This document shows positions 47,848 through 59,309 of a DNA stretch of 64,000 nt, in pieces. A program made the translations under genes and the position numbers. A model generated the notes under the pieces. The model made no database searches and was not told the DNA's origin. It saw only the letters and a list, made by a program, of their open reading frames with translations. This DNA comes from Maritimibacter sp. 55A14 (GTDB lineage: Bacteria > Pseudomonadota > Alphaproteobacteria > Rhodobacterales > Rhodobacteraceae). Where the stretch lies: assembly GCF_003122205.1 (NCBI RefSeq), contig NZ_QEYE01000010.1, positions 95,334 to 159,333 on the forward strand, read 5' to 3'. How positions within the stretch are numbered: the first letter of the stretch is position 1; the number at the start of each line of letters is the position of its first letter.

Positions 47848-48275
47848 GCGCGGGACCGGCGCCGCTGATTCTCCATGCCAGCGCGGTGGCGTTGGACGGG
47901 CGCGGGGCGCTGATCTTCGGCGCGGCGGGGTCCGGCAAATCGGGCCTTGCGCTGGAACTGATGGCACTGGGCGCCCGTCTGATTTCCGACGACCGGACCG
48001 AGATCGCCCTGCGCGACGGCGTGGCCGTGGCCCGCGCGCCCGCCGCGATCCGCGGGTTGATCGAGGCGCGCGGCGTCGGGCTGCTGCGCGCCGAGCCGGT
48101 GGCCGCCGCGCCGCTCTGCCTGGCCGTCGATCTGGACCGGACCGAGGATCACCGCTTGCCGCCGCCCCGGCGCCGCACCATCCTCGGGGTCGAGCTGGAG
48201 TTGATCCACGGCCGCGATGCCCCACATCTAGCAGCGGCAATCCGTCAGTATCTTCTCGGCGGAAGGAGCGATTGA
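47844..48275 (+). CDS. hprK: HPr kinase/phosphorylase, short alphaproteobacterial form
   Basis: HprK phosphorylates HPr on a serine. The 143-residue protein is only the catalytic domain, as normal in alphaproteobacteria: P-loop GAAGSGKS (26-33) and LISDDRTEI. The N-terminal domain of Gram-positive HprK is absent. The start is a GTG at 47844 overlapping the chvG stop. HPr with its serine site is encoded 1.8 kb downstream, so the pair is probably functional. Confidence 0.92.
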   Translation: MSAGPAPLILHASAVALDGRGALIFGAAGSGKSGLALELMALGARLISDDRTEIALRDGVAVARAPAAIRGLIEARGVGLLRAEPVAAAPLCLAVDLDRTEDHRLPPPRRRTILGVELELIHGRDAPHLAAAIRQYLLGGRSD

Positions 48276-48277
48276 AA

Positions 48278-49210
48278 ATGGGCGAAGGGCCCGACACATA
48301 TCCGGGCGGGCCGGCCGAGGCGCAGGAGATCGTGCTGGTGACCGGCCCCTCCGGCGGCGGCCGGACGAGCGCGATCCGCGCGCTCGAGGATCTCGGTTAC
48401 GAGAGCATCGACAACCTGCCGCTCTCCTTCCTGCCGCGCCTGCTCTCGGGGCCACCGCTCGGCCGGCCGCTGGCCCTGGGCGTGGATGTGCGCAACCGTG
48501 ACTTCTCCTCCGCCGGCGTGGTCGCGGCGATGGGCGCGCTGGAACGCGATCCGGCGGTGTCGGCGCAGCTTCTCTATCTCGACTGCACGGCCGACGTGAT
48601 CGTGCAGCGCTATTCCGAGACCCGCCGCCGCCACCCGCTCGCGCCCTCGGAATCGCCACGCGACGGGATCGAGCGGGAGTTCGACATCCTCGCCCCGGTG
48701 CGGGCGCGGGCCGATCTGCTGATCGACACGTCCGAGTTGACGCCGCAGGCGCTGCGCGCCGAGATCGCGCGCTGGTTCGGCGGCGGCGACGCGCAGCGCC
48801 TGGCGATATCGGCGCAGTCCTTCTCCTACAAGCGCGGCGTGCCGCGCGGGGCCGACATGGTCTTCGACTGCCGCTTCCTGAAGAACCCGCATTGGGAACC
48901 GGACCTGCGTCCGATGACCGGCCTGGACGCCGCGGTGGTGGCCCATGTCGCGACCGATCCGCGGCTGGAACCGTTTTGCGCACAGACGCTCGAGCTGCTG
49001 GTTTTCCTGCTGCCCGCCTTCCGCGAGGAGGGCAAGTCGCATCTGACGGTCGCTTTCGGCTGCACCGGCGGCCAGCACCGGTCGGTTGCCGTGACGGAAA
49101 AACTGGCCAAGGGCCTTGCACAGAAAGGGTGGCAGGTGTCTATAAGGCACCGGGAACTGGAACGGCGTGCGGGGGGCGCGCAGCAGAGAGGACTGGGTGA
49201 CGGCGCGTGA
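48278..49210 (+). CDS. rapZ: RNase adapter protein RapZ (YvcJ family nucleotide-binding protein)
   Basis: RapZ/YvcJ proteins bind nucleotides; E. coli RapZ guides RNase E to GlmZ RNA to adjust glucosamine-phosphate synthesis. The 310-residue protein has GPSGGGRT in place of the Walker A motif, that is Arg29 instead of the usual Lys, then [28 protein letters not shown] and the C-terminal [17 protein letters not shown] signature that includes Cys and His. The ATG at 48278 follows GGAAGGA at about 10 bases; a TTG at 48272 is an alternative. The stop overlaps the PTS IIA start. Confidence 0.93.
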   Translation: MGEGPDTYPGGPAEAQEIVLVTGPSGGGRTSAIRALEDLGYESIDNLPLSFLPRLLSGPPLGRPLALGVDVRNRDFSSAGVVAAMGALERDPAVSAQLLYLDCTADVIVQRYSETRRRHPLAPSESPRDGIEREFDILAPVRARADLLIDTSELTPQALRAEIARWFGGGDAQRLAISAQSFSYKRGVPRGADMVFDCRFLKNPHWEPDLRPMTGLDAAVVAHVATDPRLEPFCAQTLELLVFLLPAFREEGKSHLTVAFGCTGGQHRSVAVTEKLAKGLAQKGWQVSIRHRELERRAGGAQQRGLGDGA

Positions 49211-49599
49211 TAGGGATTGTCATCGTTGCGCATGGGGGCTTGGCGCGGGAATATCTCTCAGCGGTGGAACATGTCGTAGGCCGCCAGCCCGGGATCACCG
49301 CGATCTCGATCGAGGAGGAACATGACCGCGCCCTCAAACAGGAAGAGATCTGCGCTGCCGCCGACGCCGTGGACAGCGGCGACGGCGTGATCGTGGTCAC
49401 CGACATGTTCGGCGGCTCGCCTTCCAACCTGTCGCTGCGCGCCTGCCGGCCCGAGGACCGCAAGATCCTCTATGGCGCCAACCTGCCGATGCTGATCAAG
49501 CTCGCCAAGTCCCGCCATCTCGGCGTGCCGGAAGCCGTGGCCAGCGCGATGGAGGCTGGGCGCAAATATATAAACAGTTTCGACGGGATGACGGGTTAG
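49207..49599 (+). CDS. PTS IIA component, mannose (ManX) type
   Basis: A 130-residue PTS system fructose/mannose-type IIA domain with the phospho-acceptor His9 in IVIVAHGG and the motifs [11 protein letters not shown] and NLPMLIKLA. Without sugar-specific IIB or IIC genes nearby, it belongs to the regulatory PTS branch of alphaproteobacteria. The start is a GTG at 49207 overlapping the rapZ stop. HPr follows after 3 bases. Confidence 0.93.
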   Translation: MIGIVIVAHGGLAREYLSAVEHVVGRQPGITAISIEEEHDRALKQEEICAAADAVDSGDGVIVVTDMFGGSPSNLSLRACRPEDRKILYGANLPMLIKLAKSRHLGVPEAVASAMEAGRKYINSFDGMTG

Positions 49600-49602
49600 G
49601 AC

Positions 49603-49878
49603 ATGGCGGCCGAGGCGCGCAGGTTTAAGATCGTGAACGAGAAAGGTTTGCATGCGCGGGCCTCCGCGAAGCTGGTCGAGACGGTGGAGAAATTCGATGC
49701 CAGGGCCGAGGTGTTCCGGGACGGCCTGTCAGCCTCGGGTGACTCGATCATGGGGCTTTTGATGTTGGCAGCGTCCAAGGGAACCTATATTGAGGTGCAA
49801 ACCGAAGGACCCGAGGCCAGCGCCCTGGCCGACGCGCTGGAGAACCTGGTCGCGGGTTGCTTCGGGGAAGACCTCTGA
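49603..49878 (+). CDS. Phosphocarrier protein HPr
   Basis: A 91-residue HPr. His17 in NEKGLHARAS is the phosphotransfer site for enzyme I, and Ser48 in SGDSIMGLLML is the site of HprK. Both are intact. It is adjacent to the PTS IIA gene in the chvI-chvG-hprK-rapZ-PTS run, which suggests that nutrient state and envelope sensing are connected. Enzyme I is not in the window. Confidence 0.95.
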   Translation: MAAEARRFKIVNEKGLHARASAKLVETVEKFDARAEVFRDGLSASGDSIMGLLMLAASKGTYIEVQTEGPEASALADALENLVAGCFGEDL

Positions 49879-49889
49879 CCTCAAGCCGG

Positions 49890-50792
49890 ATGGCCATGCG
49901 CGTCGAACAGAACTCCGAGATTTCCCGGAACGTGCCGGACCCGGCGATGGAAGCCGCCGGTTACGAGCCCTATGACGGCCGCAACCTGTCCTATGCCGGC
50001 ACCTTCACCAACCCGCTGAAGGCGAACGCGATCCGGGTGATCGAATGGCTGACCGGCAAGATCACCCTGCTCAGCCTGGTGCGCAAGTTCGAGCGTACGG
50101 GCCGCAAGCCGGGGCAGAGCTTCTGGCGCAAGGCGATCGACCTGCTGGAGATCGAGCTTCTGACCCCTCAGGAGCAGATCCGCCGCATCCCCGAGACCGG
50201 GCCGGTCGTCGTCGTCGCCAACCACCCCCACGGTCTGGTGGATGGCATGATCCTGGCCGAACTGGTGGGAACGGTGCGCCAGGACTTCAAGATCCTCACC
50301 CGCTCGCTGCTGACCAATGTGCCCGAGATTCAGTATCACATGCTGCCGGTGAGCTTCCCGCACGAACCCGACGCGGTGCGCATGAATATCGAGATGCGCA
50401 AGCGGGCGATGGAGCACCTCGCCGATGGCGGGGTCATCATCCTCTTCCCGGCCGGCCAGGTTGCCACCTCGCCGGGCTGGTTCGACGACGCGGTGGAGCC
50501 CGATTGGCTGCCCTTCACCGCCAAGATGATCCTCAAGAGCGACGCGAAGATCGTGCCGATCTTCTTTCCCGGCCAGAACAGCCGCTGGTTCCAGATCGCC
50601 AACAAGCTGTCGCTGACCGTCCGCCAGGGCCTGCTGCTGCACGAGATCGTCCATGCGATGAAAAAGCCGCAAAAACCCGTGATCGGCGAGGCTCTCGACC
50701 GCGACTCGGTGAAGGCCTGGCAGGGCAATCCGCGCGGCTTCATGGCGCATCTGCGCGAGCATACGCTCGGCTTGCGAGAAACCGGCGGCTGA
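49890..50792 (+). CDS. Lysophospholipid acyltransferase family protein
   Basis: A 300-residue acyltransferase related to 1-acyl-glycerol-3-phosphate acyltransferases. The catalytic block is VVVANHPHGLVDG (an H-P-x-G-x-x-D variant of the HX4D motif) and the second block is VIILFPAGQVATSPGW, with PIFFPGQNSRWF further on. A hydrophobic stretch near LLSLVRKF may bind membranes. Members acylate lysolipids in phospholipid or aminolipid synthesis; the acceptor here is unknown. The start is ATG 49890 or 49896, without a strong ribosome-binding site. Confidence 0.83.
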   Translation: MAMRVEQNSEISRNVPDPAMEAAGYEPYDGRNLSYAGTFTNPLKANAIRVIEWLTGKITLLSLVRKFERTGRKPGQSFWRKAIDLLEIELLTPQEQIRRIPETGPVVVVANHPHGLVDGMILAELVGTVRQDFKILTRSLLTNVPEIQYHMLPVSFPHEPDAVRMNIEMRKRAMEHLADGGVIILFPAGQVATSPGWFDDAVEPDWLPFTAKMILKSDAKIVPIFFPGQNSRWFQIANKLSLTVRQGLLLHEIVHAMKKPQKPVIGEALDRDSVKAWQGNPRGFMAHLREHTLGLRETGG

Positions 50793-50802
50793 CCGCGCCG
50801 CC

Positions 50803-50834
50803 TTCATCTTTCCCGAAATACTCCGGGGTGAGGC
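50803..50834. repeat. Gene-end repeat, copy 2, followed by a GC-rich hairpin
   Basis: This stretch (TTCATCTTTCCCGAAATACT and following) matches the sequence after era (38413-38444) at 20 of 32 positions without gaps. It is followed by GGGGGCAGCGCCCCC, a hairpin that may end transcription of the acyltransferase gene or of hbd. Confidence 0.45.
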
Positions 50835-50879
50835 CCCGCAGGGGCCGGGGGGCAGCGCCCCCGAAAACGCCCCGCCGCC

Positions 50880-51755
50880 TCAGCGCGTGGGCACCGGCGT
50901 CTCGCCGCGGTAGTCGTAGAAGCCGCGCTGCGTCTTGCGGCCCAGCCAGCCGGCCTCGACATATTTCGTCAACAGCGGGCAGGGGCGGTACTTGGTGTCC
51001 GCCAGCCCGTCATGCAGCACGTTCATGATCGCGAGGCAGGTATCGAGCCCGATGAAATCGGCCAGTTCCAGCGGACCCATCGGATGGTTGGCGCCCAGCT
51101 TCATCGACGCGTCGATGGAGGAGACGGACCCGACCCCTTCATAGAGCGTATAGACCGCCTCGTTGATCATCGGCATCAGGATGCGGTTGACGATGAAGGC
51201 CGGGAAATCCTCCGATGAGGCGGAGGTCTTGCCGAGTTTCTCGACCACGGCCTCCAGCGTCTTGTAGGTGGGCTCGTCCGTGGCGATGCCGCGGATCAGT
51301 TCCACAAGCTGCATCACCGGCACCGGGTTCATGAAATGGAACCCCATGAAGCGTTCGGGCCGGTCGGTGCGGCTGGCCAACCGGGTGATCGAGATCGACG
51401 AGGTGTTGGAGGTCAGGATCGTGTCGGGTGTCAGATGGGGAACCAGATCCTCGAAAATCGCGGTCTTGACCGATTCGCGCTCGGTCGCGGATTCGATGAT
51501 CAGGTCGCTCGGCCCGATCTCAGACAGGGTCGTGGTGGTCGAGATCCGCGCCAGCGCCGCGTCCTTGTCGGCCTCGGTCAGTTTACCGCGCTCCACCTGA
51601 CGCCCGAGATTGTGCTCGATGAGCGCCAGCGCCTTGTCGAGATTCTCCTGCGCGATGTCGTGCATCAGCACGTCATAGCCCGCAACCGCGAAGACATGGG
51701 CGATCCCGTTGCCCATCTGCCCCGCTCCGACGATGCCGACCTTGCTGATCTCCAT
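50880..51755 (-). CDS. 3-hydroxybutyryl-CoA dehydrogenase
   Basis: An NAD-dependent 3-hydroxyacyl-CoA dehydrogenase of 291 residues (FadB2/Hbd type). The cofactor loop is VGIVGAGQMGNGIAHV, the catalytic His lies in MGFHFMNPVPVMQLVE, and NRILMPMINEAVYTL and ANHPMGPLELADFIGLD are typical. It interconverts acetoacetyl-CoA and (S)-3-hydroxybutyryl-CoA. The ATG at 51755 follows GGAGGGC. A promoter TTGAAC-18-TATTGT lies 31-60 bases upstream. Confidence 0.93.
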   Translation of the reverse strand: MEISKVGIVGAGQMGNGIAHVFAVAGYDVLMHDIAQENLDKALALIEHNLGRQVERGKLTEADKDAALARISTTTTLSEIGPSDLIIESATERESVKTAIFEDLVPHLTPDTILTSNTSSISITRLASRTDRPERFMGFHFMNPVPVMQLVELIRGIATDEPTYKTLEAVVEKLGKTSASSEDFPAFIVNRILMPMINEAVYTLYEGVGSVSSIDASMKLGANHPMGPLELADFIGLDTCLAIMNVLHDGLADTKYRPCPLLTKYVEAGWLGRKTQRGFYDYRGETPVPTR

Positions 51756-51785
51756 GATGCCCTCCGAGGCGCGCTGACTTGCAGC

Positions 51786-51815
51786 ACAATAGAGACGGGT
51801 GGCCGCCGGGTTCAA
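51786..51815 (-). promoter_or_regulatory. Predicted promoter of the 3-hydroxybutyryl-CoA dehydrogenase gene
   Basis: On the minus strand TTGAAC (51810-51815), 18 bases, TATTGT (51786-51791). Directly after the -10 comes GCTGCAAG, a GCA/TGC-rich word also found after the -10 of mcd. Confidence 0.5.
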
Positions 51816-51922
51816 GTCCGAAGGACGCGGAGAAATTGCGTCAAATTCACCCTTTAGAAGTTTGGCAACGGCTCTGCGCGACTCTCGCTTCCGGGTAGAC
51901 GGAAAACAGAGTGGGTGGAACC

Positions 51923-52744
51923 ATGTTTGAACGCTTCGGAAGAAGCGGGATCGACTATGTCCCGTTTCGGCTTGAAAACTCGCGGCTGCGCTTTCGCGGA
52001 CCGCAACCGGATCTCTCCGGTCCCTATTGCGCCTTTCTGGGCTCGACGGAAACCTACGGCAAGTTCATCGCCAGGCCCTATCCGGCGCAGGTCGAGGCCT
52101 CGTTGGGCCTGGCCTGTGCGAATTTCGGCTGTCTCAATGCCGGGGTGGACCTGTTTCTGGGCGACAGCGCCCTGCGCGAGGTCTGCGCGCGGGCCCGCGT
52201 GACGGTGATCGCGGTCATGGGGGCGCATAATCTGTCCAACCGGTTCTATTCGGTTCATCCGCGCCGCAACGACCGCTTCATCCGCGCCTCGGCGGCACTC
52301 AAGGCGCTCTTTCCAGGCCTCGATTTCACCGATTTCAACTTCACGCGGCACCTGCTCACGGGGCTGCGCGACCATGCACCGGAGGCCTTTCCGGCGGTGG
52401 TCGAGGAAGTGCAGTCGGCCTGGCTGGCGCGAATGCGGCAGCTCCTGCGCGGCATCCCGTCGCGGACAATCCTGCTCAACCTTGCCGAACGCCCGGCACC
52501 GGAGACGGACCTTCCGCTGGGCCCGGAGCCGCTTTTCGTGACCGGCGCGATGATCGACAGGCTGCGCCCGGACGTGTCGCAGGTGGTGGAGTGCCGGGTC
52601 TGCGTGCCGGAAGGCGCGGCGCGCCTGCACGGCATGGTCTTCGACCGGCTGGAGGAGAGCGCCGCGCAGGGGATGATGCCGCCCGCCCTGCACGAGGCCG
52701 CGGCGAAGGCGCTGATCGGGCCGCTGCGCGCGCTGGCGGTCTGA
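51923..52744 (+). CDS. DUF6473 family protein
   Basis: A 273-residue protein of a Rhodobacterales-typical family (DUF6473): YVPFRLENSRLRFRGPQPDLSGPYCAFLGSTETYGKFI and ANFGCLNAGVDLFLGD. The region GSTETYGKF and the later CLNAGVD recall SGNH-hydrolase or sulfotransferase-like folds, but no catalytic set is certain. The C-terminal half is helical. Function unknown. The ATG at 51923 follows GGGTGGA; a GTG at 51911 is possible. Divergent from hbd. Confidence 0.8.
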   Translation: MFERFGRSGIDYVPFRLENSRLRFRGPQPDLSGPYCAFLGSTETYGKFIARPYPAQVEASLGLACANFGCLNAGVDLFLGDSALREVCARARVTVIAVMGAHNLSNRFYSVHPRRNDRFIRASAALKALFPGLDFTDFNFTRHLLTGLRDHAPEAFPAVVEEVQSAWLARMRQLLRGIPSRTILLNLAERPAPETDLPLGPEPLFVTGAMIDRLRPDVSQVVECRVCVPEGAARLHGMVFDRLEESAAQGMMPPALHEAAAKALIGPLRALAV

Positions 52745-52755
52745 GCCATGAGAAA

Positions 52756-52779
52756 GGCCCGCCTGTCGCCAGGCGGGCC
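52756..52779. terminator. Bidirectional hairpin terminator between the DUF6473 gene and etfA
   Basis: A perfect 10-bp stem GGCCCGCCTG / CAGGCGGGCC with a TCGC loop, between convergent genes. Confidence 0.75.
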
Positions 52780-52807
52780 CGTCCCTGATACCGGATTCCG
52801 GTGTGGT

Positions 52808-53734
52808 TCAGAGCTTTCCGGTCAGCTCCGGCACCGCGTCGAAGAGGTCCGCGACCAGGCCATAATCGGCGACCTGGAAGATCGGCGCTTCCTCGTCCTT
52901 GTTGATCGCCACGATCACCTTGCTGTCCTTCATCCCGGCCAGGTGCTGGATCGCGCCGGAGATGCCGCAGGCGATGTAGAGATCCGGGGCCACGACCTTG
53001 CCGGTCTGCCCCACCTGCCAGTCGTTCGGCGCGAAGCCCGAATCGACGGCGGCGCGGCTGGCGCCCACCGCGGCGCCCAGCTTGTCGGCCAGCGCCTCGA
53101 TGATGTTGAAGCTCTCCTGCGAGCCCACGCCGCGGCCGCCAGACACGACGATCTTGGCAGAGGTCAGTTCGGGACGGTCGCTTTCGGCAACCTTGTCGGC
53201 GACCCATTCGCTGAGCGCGGGATCGGACCCGGCGCCGATCGTTTCGACGCTGGCCGAGCCGCCCGTGCCGGCGGCCTCGAAGGTCGAGGTGCGGATCGAC
53301 ACGACCTTCTTGGCGTCCGAGGACTTCACCGTCTGGATCGCGTTGCCGGCATAGATCGGCCGCTCGAACGTGTCGGCGTCCACGATGCCGGAGACGTCGG
53401 TGATCACCATCACGTCCAGCAGAGCCGCGACGCGGGGCAGAATGTTCTTGGCGTCGGTGGTGGCCGGCGCGACGACGTGGTCGTAATCGGCGGCCAGATC
53501 GGCGATCAGGGCGGAGACCGGCTCGGCCAGGCGGTGACCGTAGAGGTCATGCTCGGCGCAGAGCACCTTGGCCACGCCCTCGATCTTGGCGGCGGCCTGC
53601 GCGGCATCGGCGGCATGCGCCCCGGCGCACAGCACCGTGACATCGCCAAGCGCCTTGGCGGCGGTCACGGTCTTGGCGGTCGCGTCGACGGAGAGTTCGC
53701 CATCGGTCACTTCGGCAAGAAGAAGAACGGCCAT
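52808..53734 (-). CDS. etfA: Electron transfer flavoprotein alpha subunit
   Basis: EtfA with EtfB carries electrons from acyl-CoA and other dehydrogenases to ETF-QO. The 308-residue protein has the C-terminal FAD-binding region: [53 protein letters not shown] and [12 protein letters not shown]. Its ATG shares one base with the etfB stop (TGATG). ETF-QO, the electron acceptor, is encoded at 2.7 kb. Confidence 0.96.
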   Translation of the reverse strand: MAVLLLAEVTDGELSVDATAKTVTAAKALGDVTVLCAGAHAADAAQAAAKIEGVAKVLCAEHDLYGHRLAEPVSALIADLAADYDHVVAPATTDAKNILPRVAALLDVMVITDVSGIVDADTFERPIYAGNAIQTVKSSDAKKVVSIRTSTFEAAGTGGSASVETIGAGSDPALSEWVADKVAESDRPELTSAKIVVSGGRGVGSQESFNIIEALADKLGAAVGASRAAVDSGFAPNDWQVGQTGKVVAPDLYIACGISGAIQHLAGMKDSKVIVAINKDEEAPIFQVADYGLVADLFDAVPELTGKL

Positions 53735-54495
53735 CAGATCACCCCCGCTTCGTCTTTGAGTTTCGTGATGAGCTCGTCGACCGAACCGACGATTTCACCG
53801 GCCTTGCGGGCCTCGGGTTCGGAGGTCTTGACGATCTCCAGCCGCGGTGCGGCATCGACGCCCAGATCGGCCGGCGTCTTCTCGTCGAGCGGCTTTTTCT
53901 TGGCCTTCATGATGTTGGGAAGCGAGGCATAGCGCGGCTCGTTGAGGCGCAGGTCGGCCGAAATGATCGCGGGCATCTTGACCTTGATGGTCTGCAGGCC
54001 GCCATCGACCTCGCGCGTGACCACGGCATGGTCGTCCTCGATCTCGATCTTGTTGGCGTACATCGCCTGGCTCCAGCCCAGGAGCGCGGCCAGCATCTGG
54101 CCGGTGGCGTTCATGTCGTTGTCGATCGCCTGCTTGCCGCAGAGCACCAGTCCCGGCTGTTCCTCGTCGATCACCGCCTTGAGCAGCTTGGCCACGGCCA
54201 GCGGCTCGATATCCTGGTGCACGTCTTCGCTAGCCACGATCAGGATCGCGCGGTCCGCGCCCATCGCCAGCGCCGTGCGCAGCGTTTCCTGCGACTGCTT
54301 CACGCCGATCGACACCGCGATGACCTCCTCGGCCTTGCCGGCCTCCTTCAGTCGGATCGCCTCTTCCACCGCGATCTCGTCGAACGGGTTCATCGACATC
54401 TTGACGTTGGCGAGATCGACGCCCGATCCGTCCGCCTTCACGCGGACCTTCACGTTGTAGTCAATCACGCGCTTGACAGGTACAATCACCTTCAT
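53734..54495 (-). CDS. etfB: Electron transfer flavoprotein beta subunit
   Basis: The AMP-binding subunit of ETF, 253 residues: [44 protein letters not shown] and [21 protein letters not shown] are family hallmarks; [18 protein letters not shown] is the recognition-loop region that docks acyl-CoA dehydrogenases. The ATG at 54495 follows AAGGGAGAG. The first gene of etfBA. The 159-base leader has a hairpin. Confidence 0.96.
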   Translation of the reverse strand: MKVIVPVKRVIDYNVKVRVKADGSGVDLANVKMSMNPFDEIAVEEAIRLKEAGKAEEVIAVSIGVKQSQETLRTALAMGADRAILIVASEDVHQDIEPLAVAKLLKAVIDEEQPGLVLCGKQAIDNDMNATGQMLAALLGWSQAMYANKIEIEDDHAVVTREVDGGLQTIKVKMPAIISADLRLNEPRYASLPNIMKAKKKPLDEKTPADLGVDAAPRLEIVKTSEPEARKAGEIVGSVDELITKLKDEAGVI

Positions 54496-54519
54496 TCCGC
54501 GTCTCTCCCTTGGATGAGC

Positions 54520-54537
54520 GCCCCGCACGGGCGGGGC
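54520..54537 (-). promoter_or_regulatory. Hairpin in the etfBA leader
   Basis: GCCCCGC / GCGGGGC with a four-base loop lies 25 bases upstream of the etfB ATG, just before the ribosome-binding site. It could affect mRNA stability or act as a terminator for transcription from upstream. Function inferred. Confidence 0.3.
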
Positions 54538-54654
54538 CGTCCTGTGATAACTCGGTCCCGTTTACTGAAATCGCCAGCCGGAAAACAGGGCAAAATCGAC
54601 GCGCCGGGGGCTTCTCACGTCGCGTTCTTCGCAAATCCGTAGCCGATAGTGGAC

Positions 54655-55227
54655 TTATCGGTTCGCGCCCGGAACCCAGAGCACGTCGGCCCGTCCGCAA
54701 TCGTTTGCCATGCGCGCTGCGACGAAGAACCAGTCAGACAGGCGGTTGAGGTACTTCACCGCATCCGGGTTGACCGATTCCACCGTCGCCAGTTCCACCG
54801 CCAGCCGCTCGGCGCGGCGCGCGACCGTGCGGCACTGGTGCAGATAGCCCGCCAGCGCGGTGCCGCCGGGCAGGATGAAGCTGCGCAAGGGCTCCAATTG
54901 CCGGTTCATGGCGTCGATCTCGGCCTCCAGCCGGGCGACCTGGCCCGCGCTCATGCGCAGCGGCGGATATTCCGCCTCGGCGTCCTTTTCCATGTCGGGG
55001 CGGCAGAGATCGGCGCCCAGGTCGAAAAGGTCGTTCTGGATGCGCGCAAGTTGCTCGTCCAACTCACCCCCGGCATGGAGCCGCGCAAGCCCCACCACCG
55101 CGTTGGCCTCGTCCACGGTGCCATAGGCCGTCACCCGCATGGAATGCTTGGCCACGCGCGCGCCGTTGCCCAGCGCCGTCTCGCCGTGGTCACCGGTCTT
55201 GGTGTAGATCTTGTTGAGCACCACCAT
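54655..55227 (-). CDS. Cob(I)alamin adenosyltransferase, PduO type
   Basis: This enzyme makes adenosylcobalamin from cob(I)alamin and ATP. The 190-residue protein has the N-terminal ATP site (KIYTKTGDHGETALGNGARV), AYGTVDEANAVVGLAR, and the C-terminal RTVARRAERLAVEL and YLNRLSDWFFVAAR. Adenosylcobalamin serves ethylmalonyl-CoA and methylmalonyl-CoA mutases, which fits the other carbon-metabolism genes here. It follows the HIG1-like gene by 3 bases. Confidence 0.94.
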   Translation of the reverse strand: MVVLNKIYTKTGDHGETALGNGARVAKHSMRVTAYGTVDEANAVVGLARLHAGGELDEQLARIQNDLFDLGADLCRPDMEKDAEAEYPPLRMSAGQVARLEAEIDAMNRQLEPLRSFILPGGTALAGYLHQCRTVARRAERLAVELATVESVNPDAVKYLNRLSDWFFVAARMANDCGRADVLWVPGANR

Positions 55228-55230
55228 CGG

Positions 55231-55437
55231 TCAGCCTCCCATGCGGCGGATCAGCACGAAACCGATGATAAGCACGATCGCCACGGCCTGCGCAATGATG
55301 CGGTAGCGCATCAGACGGTTGGCGTGCTTGCGGTTGAAATCGCCGCCCTTGGCGAAACCGCCGATCCCGATCATCAGGATGACGAGCACCAGCAGGACGG
55401 CGCCTGCGACGACATAGAAAAGCGGGTCGTTGGCCAT
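55231..55437 (-). CDS. Small twin-transmembrane protein (HIG1-like)
   Basis: A 68-residue protein with two membrane helices: MANDPLFYVVAGAVLLVLVI ... then NRKHANRLMRYRIIAQAVAI. The connecting QRK/NRKHANRLMRYRI-type loop resembles the HIG1/YiaA-type small twin-helix proteins that can associate with respiratory complexes. It lies 3 bases before the adenosyltransferase gene and is probably co-transcribed. Function uncertain. Confidence 0.8.
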   Translation of the reverse strand: MANDPLFYVVAGAVLLVLVILMIGIGGFAKGGDFNRKHANRLMRYRIIAQAVAIVLIIGFVLIRRMGG

Positions 55438-55514
55438 GCGGGCCTCCCTTTCGGCTCTGGGCTGCCATGTAGCGGAATGCGCCGGAAAAGCGAATGCGAA
55501 ATCCGGCGGCCGGG

Positions 55515-56348
55515 TCAGCTTTTCGCCAGAACCCAGTCCATTGCGCGGGTCGGCAGCACGCGACGCAGCGTGCCGACGAAATAGGTCGGCGTCGTCACGT
55601 AATAGCGCGGCTGCGGGCGCGGATGTTCCAGCGCATGGACCAGTTTCTTCGTCACCGCTTCGGGTGGCAACTCGAAACTGTCCTTCTTCGACTTGTCCTT
55701 GTAGAGCCGCCGGAGCAGCGTCTCGCGGTATTGCTCGGCGCGGGCGGAGTTCGCCCAGTCGATCCACTTCTCGAAATGCGGCCGCGAGTTCTGGCGGATC
55801 TTCGATGTCACCGGGCCGGGCTCGATCAGGATCACCCGGATGCCGGTTTCGGCCATTTCCAGCCGCAGCGCATCGGTCAGCCCCTCGAGCGCGTACTTGG
55901 TCGAGACATAGGCGCCGCGCCATTTCAGCGCCGAGAAGCCCAGGACCGAGGAGCATTGCACGATCCGGCCCGAGCCCTGCGCGCGCATCGCCGGGATCAC
56001 GCGGCGGGTCAGTTCGTGCCAGCCGAAGAAATTTGCCTCGAAGATCGCGCGCAGCGCGTCGGTGGGCAGATCCTCGGTCGCGCCGGGCACTGCATAGGCG
56101 CCGTTGTTGAAAAGCGCGTCGAGCCGTCCGTCGCAGCGTGTCAGCGCCTCCTCGGCGCCTTTGGCGATGCTCTCGGGGTCCTCGTAGTCGAGCCGAAAGC
56201 TTTCCAGCCCCTCGTCGCGCAGCCGTTCGCAATCGGCTTCCTTCCGGCAGGTCGCGAAGACACGCCAGCCGCGCTCTTGCAAGCCTTGGGCGGCGTTCCG
56301 TCCGATGCCCGACGAACAGCCGGTGATCAGGATGGTCTTGTCAGCCAT
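55515..56348 (-). CDS. Short-chain dehydrogenase/reductase (SDR family)
   Basis: A 277-residue classical SDR: cofactor loop TGCSSGIG, NGAYAVPG (NAG-like), catalytic Ser in VQCSSVLGF, and Tyr/Lys in YVSTKYALEG. The sequence near EPGPVTSKIRQNSR resembles the group annotated as SDR family oxidoreductases acting on lipids or steroids. Substrate unknown. Alone on its strand between the HIG1-like and the SH3-type genes. Confidence 0.88.
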   Translation of the reverse strand: MADKTILITGCSSGIGRNAAQGLQERGWRVFATCRKEADCERLRDEGLESFRLDYEDPESIAKGAEEALTRCDGRLDALFNNGAYAVPGATEDLPTDALRAIFEANFFGWHELTRRVIPAMRAQGSGRIVQCSSVLGFSALKWRGAYVSTKYALEGLTDALRLEMAETGIRVILIEPGPVTSKIRQNSRPHFEKWIDWANSARAEQYRETLLRRLYKDKSKKDSFELPPEAVTKKLVHALEHPRPQPRYYVTTPTYFVGTLRRVLPTRAMDWVLAKS

Positions 56349-56392
56349 GCGCGTGCCTTTCGATGGGGTGATGTCCTTGATTTCTTTCGTGC

Positions 56393-56845
56393 CTATTCGC
56401 TTCCGGTCAGAAACCGGGCCGCGACATAGCCTTCCTGCCCGGTTTCGGCCAGCCGGATATGGGCCCAGCCGCGTTCGTCGATCTCCATCACCTCGGCGGC
56501 GGCGCCCTCGTCAAGCCGTGCGACGACCGCGTGGCCGGTGCCCGGACCGGCGCGCAGATTGACATTGCTGGCCGAGACCCGCCGCAGATCGGCGGGTTCG
56601 GCAGCGGTCGGCGGTGCGGCGCCTTGGGTCTCCGCGGCGGGGCGGGGCACCGGCGCGGCGACAGGTTCCGGGACGGGGTCGGAGAGTGCGCGCGCCGGGC
56701 GCGGGCGCGGCGGCGGCACGGCCTCCGGCGTGGTCTCGGCCTTGCGCACCGCGCGGTTGAGCGCCGGGTCGAAATCCGCGCCGCCGCTGAGCTCATAAAA
56801 GGCCCATCCCATGAAGATCGTACTGACGACTACGAAACGCGACAC
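56393..56845 (-). CDS. Membrane-anchored SH3-domain protein
   Basis: A 150-residue protein: an N-terminal helix (SRFVVVSTIFMGWAFYEL), a Pro/Ala-rich linker of about 60 residues, and a bacterial SH3 domain (about 90-148: SNVNLRAGPGTGHAVVARLDEG, then GWAHIRLAETGQEGYVAARFL). Such proteins usually bind peptidoglycan in the periplasm. The start is placed at the GTG at 56845 because it gives the expected membrane anchor directly and GAAGGAAG lies 10 bases upstream; the frame is open to 56983. Divergent from parC. Confidence 0.75.
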   Translation of the reverse strand: MSRFVVVSTIFMGWAFYELSGGADFDPALNRAVRKAETTPEAVPPPRPRPARALSDPVPEPVAAPVPRPAAETQGAAPPTAAEPADLRRVSASNVNLRAGPGTGHAVVARLDEGAAAEVMEIDERGWAHIRLAETGQEGYVAARFLTGSE

Positions 56846-56981
56846 GGTGGCGAGGCTTCCTTCGTGCTGACCGGACCCGGAGCCGGACCATACCCCAGCG
56901 CGCGGAAATATCCACGGGAATCGCGCCGGAAATTCGCCTCCGCGCTTTACGGGCATGGGGGCTGGGGGTATCAGATCAGGC

Positions 56982-59306
<2,325 letters not shown>

Positions 59307-59309
59307 CCC

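Noticed and set aside
47844..48275. Apparent truncation of HPr kinase (143 residues against about 310)
   Set aside because: The short form with only the catalytic domain is normal for alphaproteobacteria.
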